Source of the DNA: Bacteroidota bacterium
GTDB taxonomy: Bacteria > Bacteroidota > Bacteroidia > M30B66
DNA: 64,000 nucleotides
Direction: 5' to 3'
Assembly (NCBI GenBank): GCA_027483445.1
Contig: JAIXUS010000042.1
Location: 186,001 to 250,000 of the forward strand
The position numbers and the translations under genes are program-made. Positions 19,367 through 29,056 of the stretch are shown in pieces. The notes beneath the pieces are model-generated. The model saw only the letters and a program-made list of their open reading frames with translations. It was not told the origin of the DNA and made no database searches. Position 1 is the first letter of the stretch, and the number at the start of each line of letters is the position of its first letter.

Positions 19367-20521
19367 ATGGCAAAACGCGATTATTACGACGTACTTGGGG
19401 TTTCCAGAAACGCCGACGAACAAGAGATAAAGAAGGCCTATCGTAAGTTGGCCATTAAATATCACCCTGATAAAAACCCGGGCGACAAAGCCGCAGAGGA
19501 GAGCTTCAAAGAAGCCGCTGAGGCTTATGAAGTGCTCAGCAACCCTGATAAAAAGGCACGTTACGACCGATTTGGCCATCAAGGCATGGGTGGTGCTGCG
19601 GGCGGTGGCGGCGGTGGCTTTGGCGGCGGAATGAGTATGGACGATATTTTTAGTCAGTTCGGCGACATTTTCGGCAACAGCGGATTTGGAGGCTTTGGCT
19701 TTGGAGGCCAGCAACAGGGGCGCCGGGTAAACAAAGGCACCAATCTCAGAATTAAAGTCAAGCTCAGCCTCGAGGAGATTGCCAACGGCGTTGAGAAAAA
19801 AATAAAGGTGAATAAATTTGTTTCCTGCAGGCCTTGTGGCGGCACTGGAGCAGAAAAGGGAAGTTCCTTCTCCAACTGTTCAACGTGTAAAGGTACCGGG
19901 CGAGTTACCCGAATTACCAATACTATTTTGGGGCAAATGCAAACGGCTTCAACCTGTCCGGCCTGCAACGGCGAAGGTCGCACCATTACCAATAAGTGTA
20001 AAAGTTGCGCCGGTGATGGCATTGTTCGGGAAGAAGAAGTGATTTCTATAAACATTCCGGCTGGCGTGGGCGAGGGCATGCAGCTGAACGTGGCCGGAAA
20101 AGGCAATGCAGCACCACGCGGTGGTATACCGGGAGATTTGCTTGTGAGCATTGAGGAACTTGAGCACCCTGAATTAAAGCGTGATGGCAACAACCTGTAT
20201 TACGATTGTTACATCAACTTCGCCGATGCCGTTTTGGGAACCTCGGTCGAAATTCCCACCTTAGAGGGTAAAGCAAAGTTTAAGATCGATCCGGGAACAC
20301 AGTCTGGAAAGGTTTATCGCTTGCGCGGAAAAGGACTGCCGGAAGTGAACTCCTATCATCGCGGAGATTTGCTCGTTGATGTAAACATTTGGACTCCGCA
20401 AAATTTGAGTCAGGAGGAAAAATCACTCATTGAGAAACTCAGAAATTCAGCAAACTTTCAGCCCCAGCCCGGTAAAAAGGAAAAGTCCTTCTTCGAAAGG
20501 ATGAAAGAATATTTTCAATAA
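19367..20521 (+). CDS. dnaJ: Chaperone DnaJ (Hsp40)
   Basis: Class I DnaJ, 384 residues. The J domain has the HPD motif ([10 protein letters not shown]), which stimulates the DnaK ATPase. A Gly/Phe-rich linker follows, then the zinc-binding region with all four CxxCxGxG-type repeats ([32 protein letters not shown]) and two C-terminal substrate-binding beta domains. It is co-transcribed with grpE and ends at a strong hairpin. Confidence 0.97.
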   Translation: MAKRDYYDVLGVSRNADEQEIKKAYRKLAIKYHPDKNPGDKAAEESFKEAAEAYEVLSNPDKKARYDRFGHQGMGGAAGGGGGGFGGGMSMDDIFSQFGDIFGNSGFGGFGFGGQQQGRRVNKGTNLRIKVKLSLEEIANGVEKKIKVNKFVSCRPCGGTGAEKGSSFSNCSTCKGTGRVTRITNTILGQMQTASTCPACNGEGRTITNKCKSCAGDGIVREEEVISINIPAGVGEGMQLNVAGKGNAAPRGGIPGDLLVSIEELEHPELKRDGNNLYYDCYINFADAVLGTSVEIPTLEGKAKFKIDPGTQSGKVYRLRGKGLPEVNSYHRGDLLVDVNIWTPQNLSQEEKSLIEKLRNSANFQPQPGKKEKSFFERMKEYFQ

Positions 20522-20536
20522 GGCGTAATATCTTTG

Positions 20537-20576
20537 ACGTCTGTTTACACCTACTGGGAGTGAACAGACGTTTTTA
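20537..20576 (+). terminator. Rho-independent terminator after dnaJ
   Basis: A perfect 9-bp stem ACGTCTGTT/AACAGACGT (20537-20545 and 20563-20571) with a 17-nt loop is followed by TTTTATTTC. It lies between dnaJ and the ABC transporter genes. Confidence 0.8.
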
Positions 20577-20585
20577 TTTCATACC

Positions 20586-21527
20586 ATGCACGGAACCCCG
20601 ATTTTTGAAGCCCGCTCTGTTTTTAAGAACTATGGAGCCTATGCAGCCTTGCAAGATGTTAGTTTGGCCGTTGAACGCGGCAGCATCTTTGGTTTGCTTG
20701 GCCCCAATGGAGCAGGTAAAACCTCACTCATTCGAATTATCAATCAAATTACCGCCCCCGACAGTGGAGCCCTGTTTTTCGATGGGAAACCTCTTCGCCC
20801 CGAAGATGTGAATCGAATTGGCTATTTGCCGGAAGAAAGAGGGCTGTATCGAAAGATGCAGGTTGGCGAGCAGTGTATGTATCTGGCCCGGCTTAAAGGC
20901 TTGAGCGAGGCAGAGGCGAAAAAGAAGCTAAGAAGCTGGTTTGAGAAGTTTGAAATACAGGGTTGGTGGAACAAGAAAATTGAAGAGCTATCCAAAGGAA
21001 TGGCTCAAAAGGTACAGTTTATCGTAACGGTACTTCATGAACCTGAACTCCTTATTCTGGATGAGCCCTTTACCGGTTTCGACCCGGTGAATGCCAATTT
21101 GATTCGCGATGAGGTGCTTGAATTGCGCCGCAAGGGAGCAACAGTCATTTTTTCAACCCACCGAATGGAAACGGTAGAGGAGCTCTGCGACAGCATCGCG
21201 CTTATCAACAAAAGCCGGAAAATACTCGACGGCAAACTCATTGACATTCGGAAGCAATACCGCACGCTCACCTATCGACTTGAGTTTACTGGGAATCTGA
21301 TTTCTTTTACCAATGCGTTATGGGCAGGCGCTGAGCTTTTGGAGAAAAAACAAGACGGCGATCACTGCACAGTAACGCTTAAGCTGCTCGGCGGAAACAC
21401 GGTCAACAATCTGTTCCAAGCCATTTTGCCGGTTTGTGAACTCATCTCCTTTCAAGAGCTCATTCCCTCAATGAGCGATGTATTCATTCGCACTGTTCAA
21501 CAAGAAAGCACGCAAGACCATGGGTAA
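20586..21527 (+). CDS. ABC transporter ATP-binding protein (NatA-like)
   Basis: A 313-residue ATPase with Walker A GPNGAGKT, signature ELSKGMAQKVQF, Walker B LLILDEPFTGFDP and the H-loop STHRME. A C-terminal ~90-residue extension is typical of the NatA/CcmA-like, ABC-2 exporter class. It pairs with the permease that starts inside its last codons at 21520. The substrate is unknown; sodium, lipids and drugs are all possible for this class. Confidence 0.88.
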   Translation: MHGTPIFEARSVFKNYGAYAALQDVSLAVERGSIFGLLGPNGAGKTSLIRIINQITAPDSGALFFDGKPLRPEDVNRIGYLPEERGLYRKMQVGEQCMYLARLKGLSEAEAKKKLRSWFEKFEIQGWWNKKIEELSKGMAQKVQFIVTVLHEPELLILDEPFTGFDPVNANLIRDEVLELRRKGATVIFSTHRMETVEELCDSIALINKSRKILDGKLIDIRKQYRTLTYRLEFTGNLISFTNALWAGAELLEKKQDGDHCTVTLKLLGGNTVNNLFQAILPVCELISFQELIPSMSDVFIRTVQQESTQDHG

Positions 21528-22842
21528 AATTGGATTAATCATTCGCCGCGAATACCTCACCCGCGTGCGTAAAAAGTCATTTATCATCATGACCATTCTC
21601 GGGCCGCTTATTATGGGAGCTCTCATGATTGTTCCTGTTTGGATGGCTTCTGTGAATGTTTCAGTAAAAACCGTTCAAGTACTCGATGAAGCCGGCCTTG
21701 TAGATGGTTTACTGACTCCGAACGACAACATCAAGTTTGTGTACACCCGTAAATCAATCGAGCAGGCTAAGAAAGAGCTCGAAGCCTCAGATTACTTTGC
21801 ATTGGTGCACATTCCTCGCTTTGAAGACAACGATTTGAATCATTTGCAAAGGCAAATCAAGCTTTATTCTGTAGAACAGGTTTCGCTGAGCACCAAACTT
21901 TTTATTCGTACCCAAATTGAGAAACAGGTTGAACGACTCAAGTTGCAGTCGCAGGGCGTTGACCAGGACTTAGTCGACAATGTGAAAAAGACGGTTAACG
22001 TGCCTTTGGAAATTATTCCGCTCGATGGAAAGGGCAAATCTGACGTGGAAGTGAATACAATACTGGGCATGTTTGGAGGGATTCTTATCTATCTCTTTAT
22101 TTTCTTGTTCGGGGCACAGGTGATGCGCGGCGTGATAGAGGAGAAAACCAATCGCATTGTGGAGGTCATCATTTCCTCAGTAAAGCCTTTCCAGCTCATG
22201 ATGGGTAAAATCATCGGGATTGCCCTGGTTGGTCTTACCCAGTTTTTGTTGTGGGTGGTGCTTACCGGGTCGATTTACAGCATTTTCATGGCCACTGTGG
22301 TGAAGGATAAATTCAGCGCTCAAAATGTGGAGACCATCTTAAAGCAAAGTCCCGATGGCACTTCCGTGGATGACATTGATCAAATTAAAGAAACCCAGGA
22401 AGTGATTGGCCGGGTAAACAGCATCAACTGGGGCTTGATGATTCCTGCCTTTCTTTTCTATTTTCTTGGAGGCTATCTATTGTATGGAGCCTTGTTTGCG
22501 GCCATTGGCGGTGCGGTCGACAGTGAGTCGGATACCCAGCAGTTTATGTTACCCGTTTCAGCGCCACTGATATTCGCTTTTGTGATGGCTCAGGCAGTGC
22601 TGAACGACCCCAATGGAACCATGGCAAAATGGCTTTCAATCATACCATTTACGTCTCCAATCATTATGATGGTGCGGCTCCCTTTTGGTGTGCATTACAC
22701 TGAGCTGCTGCTTTCGTTTGCCATGCTCATTTTGGGCTTTGTTCTAACCACTTGGGCCGCAGGTAAGATTTACCGTACAGGCATTTTGATGTATGGTAAG
22801 CGACCAACTTGGCGCGAAATGTTTCGTTGGCTGAGATACTGA
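21520..22842 (+). CDS. ABC-2 type transporter permease (NatB-like)
   Basis: A 440-residue membrane protein that forms an exporter with the preceding ATPase. The layout is: a cytoplasmic start (MGKIGLIIRREYLTRVRKKS), TM1 around residues 20-45, a large extracytoplasmic domain to about residue 180, then five or so membrane helices. The ATG at 21520 overlaps the ATPase stop (21525-21527) by 8 bp, which indicates translational coupling. The helix containing GAQVMRGVIEEKTNRIVEVI is a hallmark of the NatB/YhaP-like group. The substrate cannot be assigned. Confidence 0.87.
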   Translation: MGKIGLIIRREYLTRVRKKSFIIMTILGPLIMGALMIVPVWMASVNVSVKTVQVLDEAGLVDGLLTPNDNIKFVYTRKSIEQAKKELEASDYFALVHIPRFEDNDLNHLQRQIKLYSVEQVSLSTKLFIRTQIEKQVERLKLQSQGVDQDLVDNVKKTVNVPLEIIPLDGKGKSDVEVNTILGMFGGILIYLFIFLFGAQVMRGVIEEKTNRIVEVIISSVKPFQLMMGKIIGIALVGLTQFLLWVVLTGSIYSIFMATVVKDKFSAQNVETILKQSPDGTSVDDIDQIKETQEVIGRVNSINWGLMIPAFLFYFLGGYLLYGALFAAIGGAVDSESDTQQFMLPVSAPLIFAFVMAQAVLNDPNGTMAKWLSIIPFTSPIIMMVRLPFGVHYTELLLSFAMLILGFVLTTWAAGKIYRTGILMYGKRPTWREMFRWLRY

Positions 22843-22857
22843 GCCGAGAGCTACGCT

Positions 22858-22865
22858 TATCTTTG
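22858..22865 (+). promoter_or_regulatory. -7 box upstream of pheT
   Basis: TATCTTTG matches TAnnTTTG exactly and lies 20 nt before the pheT ATG. No TTG at the right spacing was found upstream. Confidence 0.45.
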
Positions 22866-22885
22866 CGGCCTCAGAACACCCTCGC

Positions 22886-25312
22886 ATGAAAATCTCGTAC
22901 GCCTGGCTAAGCCGGTATATTCGTCCTATTCCTGAACCCGAACAAACTGCTCAACTCCTTACCGATTGCGGACTGGAGGTTGAAAGCTGGGCTCCATTTG
23001 AATCGGTAAAAGGAGGCTTAAAAGGAGTGGTTACAGGCTTGGTGCTGGAATGCATTCAGCATCCAAATGCCGACCGTTTGCGATTGACCAAAGTGGATGT
23101 TGGCTTAGCTGAGCCGCTTGACATAGTATGCGGTGCGCCCAATGTGGCGGCCGGCCAAAAGGTGCTGGTGGCTACGGTTGGAACGACTTTGTATCCTTCA
23201 GGCCAGGATCCAATCCAAATCAAGGAAAGTAAAATTCGGGGTGAGCGCTCGCAGGGCATGATTTGCGCCGAAGATGAACTCGGGATCGGAGAAAGCCATG
23301 CAGGAATACTGGTGTTACCCGCAACAACGCCTGTTGGAGTGCCGGCCGCCGAGGTGTTAGGATTAACAACAGATACAGTTTTTGAAATTGGATTAACACC
23401 CAATCATATTGATGCGGCTTCACATTTTGGCACAGCACGCGACCTTGCAGCGGTGTTATACGACCGGTCGGAGGTGGAGCTTTTACGTGAAGCGGTGGTC
23501 ATCCCCGCGATAGCGGAAAAACATGATACACCTGTTGTAATTGAGCAGCCTGAGGCGCTGAAACGTTATTCGAGCATTCGGATTTCGGGTGTTAAGGTGG
23601 GTGAAAGTCCGGATTGGATGAAGAATCTCTTGCTAAGCATAGGTCTTCGCCCGATCAATGCGGTGGTTGATGTGACCAATTTCGTGCTCCATGAAACCGG
23701 CCAGCCTTTGCATGCTTTCGATCATGGGAAAATTCGAGGCGGAAAGATTTTCGTACGAAGCTGCGAAAATGGAACCCCTTTTACCACTCTCGATGGACAA
23801 ACGCTGACCTTAGCATCGAGCGATTTGATGATTTGTGACGCCGAAGGCCCTTTGTGCATGGCCGGTATTTACGGAGGCTTGAATTCTGGGGTGAATTCCA
23901 ACACAACGGAGATTTTTCTCGAGTCGGCAACCTTTGATGCTGTTTGGGTGCGCCGATCATCAAAGCGCCACAACCTGAAAACAGATTCCTCTTTCCGCTT
24001 TGAGCGCGGAACTGATCCGGAGGCGACGCTGTATGCCTTGTATCGGGCTGCTTCGTTGATTACTGAACTTTGCGGAGGAACAATTGTGGGCGGACACACC
24101 GATGAGCTTTTCGGGACTCTCGATCGTCGATTGTGCCACTACAAATGGGCATTTATGGACCGTTTGATTGGAGAGCCTGTTCCAAGGGAAGATGCCCGGA
24201 AAATATTGACCAAGCTGGGCTTTGTGCTTCGTGGAGAGTCAACGGAAGGCCTAGAAATAGAAATTCCGGGCTTTAAAGTGGATGTGGAGGGACCGGCAGA
24301 TATCACCGAGGAAATTTTACGCATTTACGGGTACAACCGCATTGCAATCCCAACGCAAGTGCGCAACAGTATTTCTCCGGCGGCCAAGCCTGATGTTCAT
24401 GCGCTCCGAAACCGGTTAAGTGATCATTTGTGCAGCCAGGGCTTTTTTGAGGTGCTGAACAATTCGTTAAGCTCCTCATCCATTGCTTCTGTTGCTGGAA
24501 ATGGTGCAGAGCCGGTAGCGTTGGCCAATCCTCTGAGTTCGGAGCTTGATGTGATGCGAACCAGCATGCTTCCTGCATTGCTCGAAAACATTGCGTGGAA
24601 CCGCAACCGTCAGCAAAACGACTTGCGATTTTTCGAGTGGGGTAAAACCTACGCCCTTGGGGAGGACGGTGCCTTTTTAGAAACTGAAAAGCTGGCCATG
24701 GTGATCTATGGGAATTCGGTTCCTGAAAATATCCATCAGGCGCCTCAGTCTGTCGGTTTTTTTCACTTGAAGGGATGGGTTTCTCATGTGCTCCAATTGC
24801 TTGGTTTAGATGACGGAAGGTTAGACTGGAGGCTGATTAGTCATCAGGCCTTTAAGGAAGCCTATGCCTGGGAGCTGAACGGAAAAACGTTGGTTGTGTT
24901 GGGCGAAGTGCATGGAAGCCTCAGAAAACACTACGACATACCGAGTGCGGTGTTTGCCGCTGAAATCAATTGGCAACCGTTGTGGAATGCTTACCGCAAG
25001 GCGAAGGTCAGCTATACAGAAGTTTCGCGCTTTCCAACGGTTCGCCGCGATTTAGCCTTGCTGCTTTCAAAGGAGGTAAGTTACGCGGAGGTATCGCGAT
25101 TGGCCCGACAAACCGAACGCAAGTTGCTCAAGGAGGTGAATTTGTTTGATGTTTACGAAGGCGATAAGCTTCCAGCCGGGAAGAAGTCATACGCTGTTTC
25201 TTTCGTATTTGGAGATGATGAGCAAACGCTTACCGATAAGCAAATCGAGAAAACCATGGAGCGTCTCCTCAAGGCGTTTACCGAGCAATTGGGCGCTGAA
25301 CTGAGAAACTAA
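22886..25312 (+). CDS. pheT: Phenylalanyl-tRNA synthetase beta subunit
   Basis: PheT, 808 residues, forms an alpha2-beta2 enzyme with PheS. Domains in order: N-terminal region, EMAP/OB-like tRNA-binding domain (about 40-150, with HPNADRLRLTKVDVG), B3/B4 editing domain (about 220-380, RFERGTDPEAT), B5 domain, catalytic-like core, and the C-terminal anticodon-binding FDX-ACB domain (SRFPTVRRDLALLL to the end). pheS is encoded about 28 kb away on the other strand, so the two genes are not in one operon here. Confidence 0.97.
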   Translation: MKISYAWLSRYIRPIPEPEQTAQLLTDCGLEVESWAPFESVKGGLKGVVTGLVLECIQHPNADRLRLTKVDVGLAEPLDIVCGAPNVAAGQKVLVATVGTTLYPSGQDPIQIKESKIRGERSQGMICAEDELGIGESHAGILVLPATTPVGVPAAEVLGLTTDTVFEIGLTPNHIDAASHFGTARDLAAVLYDRSEVELLREAVVIPAIAEKHDTPVVIEQPEALKRYSSIRISGVKVGESPDWMKNLLLSIGLRPINAVVDVTNFVLHETGQPLHAFDHGKIRGGKIFVRSCENGTPFTTLDGQTLTLASSDLMICDAEGPLCMAGIYGGLNSGVNSNTTEIFLESATFDAVWVRRSSKRHNLKTDSSFRFERGTDPEATLYALYRAASLITELCGGTIVGGHTDELFGTLDRRLCHYKWAFMDRLIGEPVPREDARKILTKLGFVLRGESTEGLEIEIPGFKVDVEGPADITEEILRIYGYNRIAIPTQVRNSISPAAKPDVHALRNRLSDHLCSQGFFEVLNNSLSSSSIASVAGNGAEPVALANPLSSELDVMRTSMLPALLENIAWNRNRQQNDLRFFEWGKTYALGEDGAFLETEKLAMVIYGNSVPENIHQAPQSVGFFHLKGWVSHVLQLLGLDDGRLDWRLISHQAFKEAYAWELNGKTLVVLGEVHGSLRKHYDIPSAVFAAEINWQPLWNAYRKAKVSYTEVSRFPTVRRDLALLLSKEVSYAEVSRLARQTERKLLKEVNLFDVYEGDKLPAGKKSYAVSFVFGDDEQTLTDKQIEKTMERLLKAFTEQLGAELRN

Positions 25313-25367
25313 TCTTTTGGGAACCCACTGCGGAAAGTTTATGTGAAGAGCCTTCCGGAAGTTGAGT

Positions 25368-26621
25368 TTATTCCTTCATAAGGCGGAAGATTCTCGAGTC
25401 TTTTCCGGAAATACACACTACCTGATAGATTCCCGGTGCCAGATCGGAGAAGTCGAGGCGGATGAGTTTTCCGGCTTCGTATTTTTCGCGCACCAGTTTA
25501 CCATCGGGGCCGTAAACCTTAATTCCAAAGCCGGCCAATTCTTCCGCCTGAATCATCACTTCGCGGCTTGCCGGATTGGGGAAGACTCTCCAATTTCTTT
25601 CGATGCTGGTTTGGCCTGTTACTTCAAGATTGAGCTCAACGGTGGTTGTGTCGCTAAAACAGGAGTCGGAAGCGACTAATTTTACAAGATAACTTCCAGG
25701 GCCAGGGTAGGTGTGGCTGGGTGTGTTTTCGTCGCTCTCTGCGCCGTCACCAAACTGCCATTCAACAAATTCGGTGTTTTGTGAGGTCGACTGAAAATTC
25801 ACTTCCAAGCCGTTAACGGTGTAACTAAAGCTGGCCTTAGGCTCGAACGTGCCAATGTTCCAGGTGTTAAGGCTGTCGTTTACGGTAGACCATGCCGTTT
25901 GGCGAAGGAATGCGGCTTGCGTTGGATCTAAACCTGCGGTGTAGCTTAGGTTTACGGGGTTTTTCCTGAAGAGCGTTGCATAAAATACATTGGCCGCAAG
26001 GTAAGATCCGGCGAGCGAAGGGTGGCTGTTGTCGGAAGTCCAAAGGTCGATGGCATTGTTGGTCTCCCAACTTTTTTCCCAGGCCACACCAACGGGTGCC
26101 ATGATGGCCTGATTGTCGTCGGCCATGAATTTGTAAGCATGCCGAAGCCTGTTGTTCATGCCTTCGAAGGTGCACAATGGCGGAAAGTTCGGGCAGTTTA
26201 CCTGATCACCGAATTTCCGCCCCCAGGTCATGAAGAAAACTGTTCGCACACAGGCACTATTGGCCTGAATCATACTGTCGAGCCGTTGTGCAAAAGGGTA
26301 AGTCTGAATTTGAACCTGATTGTCGGGGAAGGAAGGCTCCTGACTTTGGGCTTGTAAAACTACATAGTCCCACTCTCCGGCCTGTATTTTTTGGAGTGTA
26401 GTGGCATTCACCGTATGGTTTTGAAAAGTAGCTCCACCAGGTGTGTTTGAGTCGTAGATCACGGTATCGCCACCTGAAAGGGCGAGGTTGTAAACCAGTT
26501 GTGGGAGGTTGTTTCCGGCGGTGTAACTGTTCCCAATCCAAAGCACACGTAAGGTTTGGGTATGGCCAAGTGTAGAACTTAGCAGGGCCAGGAGAAACAA
26601 AAAGACTCTAACGGCGGTCAT
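25368..26621 (-). CDS. Secreted SGNH-hydrolase-like protein with PKD domain and T9SS sorting domain
   Basis: About 417 residues from the ATG at 26621. There is a signal peptide (MTAVRVFLFLLALLSSTLGH), then an SGNH-type region with block I WIGNSYTAGNN and a block V-like DNSHPSLAGSYL, so it is probably an esterase or lipase. A PKD-like domain follows (FEWQFGDG-type: VEWQFGDGAESDENTPSHTY), then a ~75-residue type-A T9SS C-terminal domain (VFPNPASREVMI to IFRLMKE). It should be exported by Sec and then cross the outer membrane by T9SS. Its start overlaps the end of the TPR gene by 14 bp. Confidence 0.82.
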   Translation of the reverse strand: MTAVRVFLFLLALLSSTLGHTQTLRVLWIGNSYTAGNNLPQLVYNLALSGGDTVIYDSNTPGGATFQNHTVNATTLQKIQAGEWDYVVLQAQSQEPSFPDNQVQIQTYPFAQRLDSMIQANSACVRTVFFMTWGRKFGDQVNCPNFPPLCTFEGMNNRLRHAYKFMADDNQAIMAPVGVAWEKSWETNNAIDLWTSDNSHPSLAGSYLAANVFYATLFRKNPVNLSYTAGLDPTQAAFLRQTAWSTVNDSLNTWNIGTFEPKASFSYTVNGLEVNFQSTSQNTEFVEWQFGDGAESDENTPSHTYPGPGSYLVKLVASDSCFSDTTTVELNLEVTGQTSIERNWRVFPNPASREVMIQAEELAGFGIKVYGPDGKLVREKYEAGKLIRLDFSDLAPGIYQVVCISGKDSRIFRLMKE

Positions 26622-27855
26622 CACAAAAATCTTTAAGGGCGTCCTGAGCAGGCGCATAACCCAAGTTGGCACTTGTGCTTAAGTCTTCGCAAGCTTGATT
26701 TCGTTTAAGGGTCATCATCAGGGCGATAGCCCGGTTAAAAAAGGCAATATCATACGATTCGCGAATCCGAATGGCGGCCGAATAGTCATCCACCGCCAGG
26801 GCATAATCGCCAAAGAGCATCCTGATATTTGCTCTGTTGTTGTAGAGCTCGGCGTTGTCGGGATTTATCTGAATAGCTCTGTTCAAATCTTCGAGCGCGC
26901 CCTGATAATCGCCGAGCACTTTTTTGGTCATGCCACGGTAGAGTAGGGCCTGACAGTAATTGTTATCGAGTGCAACTGCCTTGTTGAGATCGTCAAGTGA
27001 AGCTTCATTTTCTCCTAAACGCGTTCTGATGAGTGCCCTGCTGAGGTAGGAGTTCTTCAAATTTTGGTCGAGCGCAATGGCCCGATTGAAGTCTTTTTGA
27101 GCTTCTTCGTTTTGTCCGAGCAGCTTGCGGGCAACGCCTCTGTTGTGCCAGGCCAGTGCAAATTCGGGGTTGATGGAAATGGCTGTGGAATAAGAGCGAA
27201 CAGCTTCTTCGTAACGCTTTTCTTCCATGAAAATCATGCCTTGTACCTCGTAGGCCAGAGAGTTACGGTTATCGAGCAATAGCGCCTTGGTAATGTCTTG
27301 ATGGGCTTTTGTTTTCTCCTCCAGGTTGAGGTAGGCGAGTGCCCTGAAAACATAGGCGAGGGTGTCGCGTGGACTTTGTCCGAGCACTTCGCTATAGGCT
27401 TCAACGGCTCCAAGGTAATCTTCGGCGGCAAGCTGGGCGTTGGCTTTTTGGTGTTTCAGGTTTTTCTGCTCCTTGGGGTTGTATTCGATGGCGCGGTTAA
27501 AATCGGAGATTGCCCCTGAGTAATCCTCAACAAGCATGCGGAGCTTTGCGCGTTCGTCGTAAAGTTTAAGAATACCGGGATTTAGCCTCAAAGCCTCGTT
27601 TTGATCGGCCAGGGCTTCCGAAAAGCGCCCAAGTTTTTTAAGGGCAACAGAGCGTTTGTAAAAGGCCTCGGCGAAACCGGGATCGGCATTGATGGCGATG
27701 GTGTAATCGAGTACGGCGCCATTGAAGTCGTTGACTTTCATTCTGTTGTCGCCACTGTTCAGGGCTTCTGCCCCGGCTCGCAAGTTGGCAGGCTGGGCGA
27801 CTCCCGGCGTGGCCATGACAAACACAAACAGCAAAACAACGAGGTCGCGTATCAT
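26608..27855 (-). CDS. Exported TPR-repeat protein
   Basis: A 415-residue protein with a signal peptide (MIRDLVVLLFVFVMATPGVA) and about ten tandem tetratricopeptide repeats covering residues ~30-400; repeats such as AEAFYKRSVALKKLGRFSEA and AELYNNRANIRMLFGDYALA show the TPR consensus. TPR arrays bind other proteins. It is probably periplasmic. It starts 9 bp after the sigma-54 regulator gene and overlaps the start of the secreted hydrolase, so all three are likely translated from one mRNA. No specific role can be given. Confidence 0.85.
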   Translation of the reverse strand: MIRDLVVLLFVFVMATPGVAQPANLRAGAEALNSGDNRMKVNDFNGAVLDYTIAINADPGFAEAFYKRSVALKKLGRFSEALADQNEALRLNPGILKLYDERAKLRMLVEDYSGAISDFNRAIEYNPKEQKNLKHQKANAQLAAEDYLGAVEAYSEVLGQSPRDTLAYVFRALAYLNLEEKTKAHQDITKALLLDNRNSLAYEVQGMIFMEEKRYEEAVRSYSTAISINPEFALAWHNRGVARKLLGQNEEAQKDFNRAIALDQNLKNSYLSRALIRTRLGENEASLDDLNKAVALDNNYCQALLYRGMTKKVLGDYQGALEDLNRAIQINPDNAELYNNRANIRMLFGDYALAVDDYSAAIRIRESYDIAFFNRAIALMMTLKRNQACEDLSTSANLGYAPAQDALKDFCDDRR

Positions 27856-27864
27856 CAGTCTAAT

Positions 27865-29037
27865 TTAGTGATTTTGTCGTGCCGGAAGGGCAAAAGTGCG
27901 AACATCGTCAGGGGTAATTTCCTTGTCGCATAAAATGATGAGGCGTTCTACCACATTGCGGAATTCGCGGATGTTCCCTGTCCAGGCGATTTTTTGCAAT
28001 TCGTGGATGGCTTCGGGGTGCATCGACTTCACGGGAATTCCGTATTCGTCGCAAATCAGTTTAAGGAAATGCTCGGCGAGTAGGGGAATGTCTTCGAGTC
28101 GATTGTTTAATGCGGGAACTTCAATGATAATAACGCTTAGCCGGTGGTAAAGGTCTTCGCGAAAGTGGCCTTTGGCGATTTCTTCCTTGAGATTTTTATT
28201 GGTAGCGGCAAGAATGCGCACATCTACCGGAATTTCCTTTTCGCCTCCAACGCGGGTGATTTTGTTTTCTTGAAGTGCCCGTAAAACTTTCGCCTGAGCG
28301 GAAAGACTCATGTCGCCAATTTCATCGAGAAAGAGAGTGCCTTGATGGGCAAGTTCGAACTGCCCTTTCCGTTGTTTTACGGCTGAGGTGAAGGCGCCTT
28401 TTTCGTGTCCGAAGAGTTCACTTTCAATGAGTTCCGAGGGGATGGCTGCGCAGTTTACTTCGATGAGCGGTGCGGATGCGCGGTTGCTTAACTCATGCAA
28501 TTGCCTGGCTACCAGTTCTTTTCCGGTTCCGTTAGGGCCGGTAATCAAAACACGCGCATCGGTTGGAGCTACGCGGGCAATCATTTCCTTAACCCGAACA
28601 ATGGCGCCAGATTCGCCCACCATTTCGGAGCCTTTGGCTACTTTTTTCCGCAGGACTTTAGTTTCTTCGATTAAGGTTGATTTATCGAGGGCATTCCGCA
28701 AGGTGATCATCAAGCGGTTGAGATCGAGAGGCTTTGCGATAAAATCGAATGCCCCTTTTTTGATGCATTCCACGGCGGTTTCGATGGTGCCGTGGCCCGA
28801 AATCATAATTACCTGGCACTCGAGGCGAGCCCCTAATACTTTTTCGAGGAGTTCGGTGCCATCCATCCTTGGCATTTTAATGTCGCTCAAAAGGATATCG
28901 TAGCCGCCGTTTTGCACTTTCTCCCAGCCCTCTGCTCCATCGAGTGCCTCGTCGACCTGGTGGTTTTCGTACTCCAGAATTTCTTTTAAAGTACTGCGTA
29001 TCGCACGTTCGTCGTCAACAATCAGGATTTTTGCCAT
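27865..29037 (-). CDS. NtrC-like sigma-54 activator, response regulator without DNA-binding domain
   Basis: 390 residues. The receiver domain (1-120) has the acid pair Asp9/Asp10, phospho-acceptor Asp52 and Lys102. An AAA+ domain (about 138-365) follows with Walker A GPNGTGKE (167-174), Walker B TLFLDEIGD and the sensor II stretch GNIREFRNVVER. The sigma-54-contact loop reads GAFTSA (214-219) instead of GAFTGA. The protein ends about 25 residues after the AAA+ domain, so the Fis-type helix-turn-helix is missing. It may activate sigma-54 RNA polymerase from solution. No partner histidine kinase is adjacent. Confidence 0.9.
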   Translation of the reverse strand: MAKILIVDDERAIRSTLKEILEYENHQVDEALDGAEGWEKVQNGGYDILLSDIKMPRMDGTELLEKVLGARLECQVIMISGHGTIETAVECIKKGAFDFIAKPLDLNRLMITLRNALDKSTLIEETKVLRKKVAKGSEMVGESGAIVRVKEMIARVAPTDARVLITGPNGTGKELVARQLHELSNRASAPLIEVNCAAIPSELIESELFGHEKGAFTSAVKQRKGQFELAHQGTLFLDEIGDMSLSAQAKVLRALQENKITRVGGEKEIPVDVRILAATNKNLKEEIAKGHFREDLYHRLSVIIIEVPALNNRLEDIPLLAEHFLKLICDEYGIPVKSMHPEAIHELQKIAWTGNIREFRNVVERLIILCDKEITPDDVRTFALPARQNH

Positions 29038-29056
29038 GCGGTAAAATTAGGAAATG

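Noticed and set aside
20529-20536. TATCTTTG box after dnaJ as a promoter for the ABC genes
   Set aside because: No TTG at the right distance, and the strong dnaJ terminator hairpin begins one base downstream, so initiation here is unlikely.
25352-25361. CTTCCGGAAG palindrome between pheT and the SGNH gene
   Set aside because: Too short for a terminator and with no T-run; likely chance.
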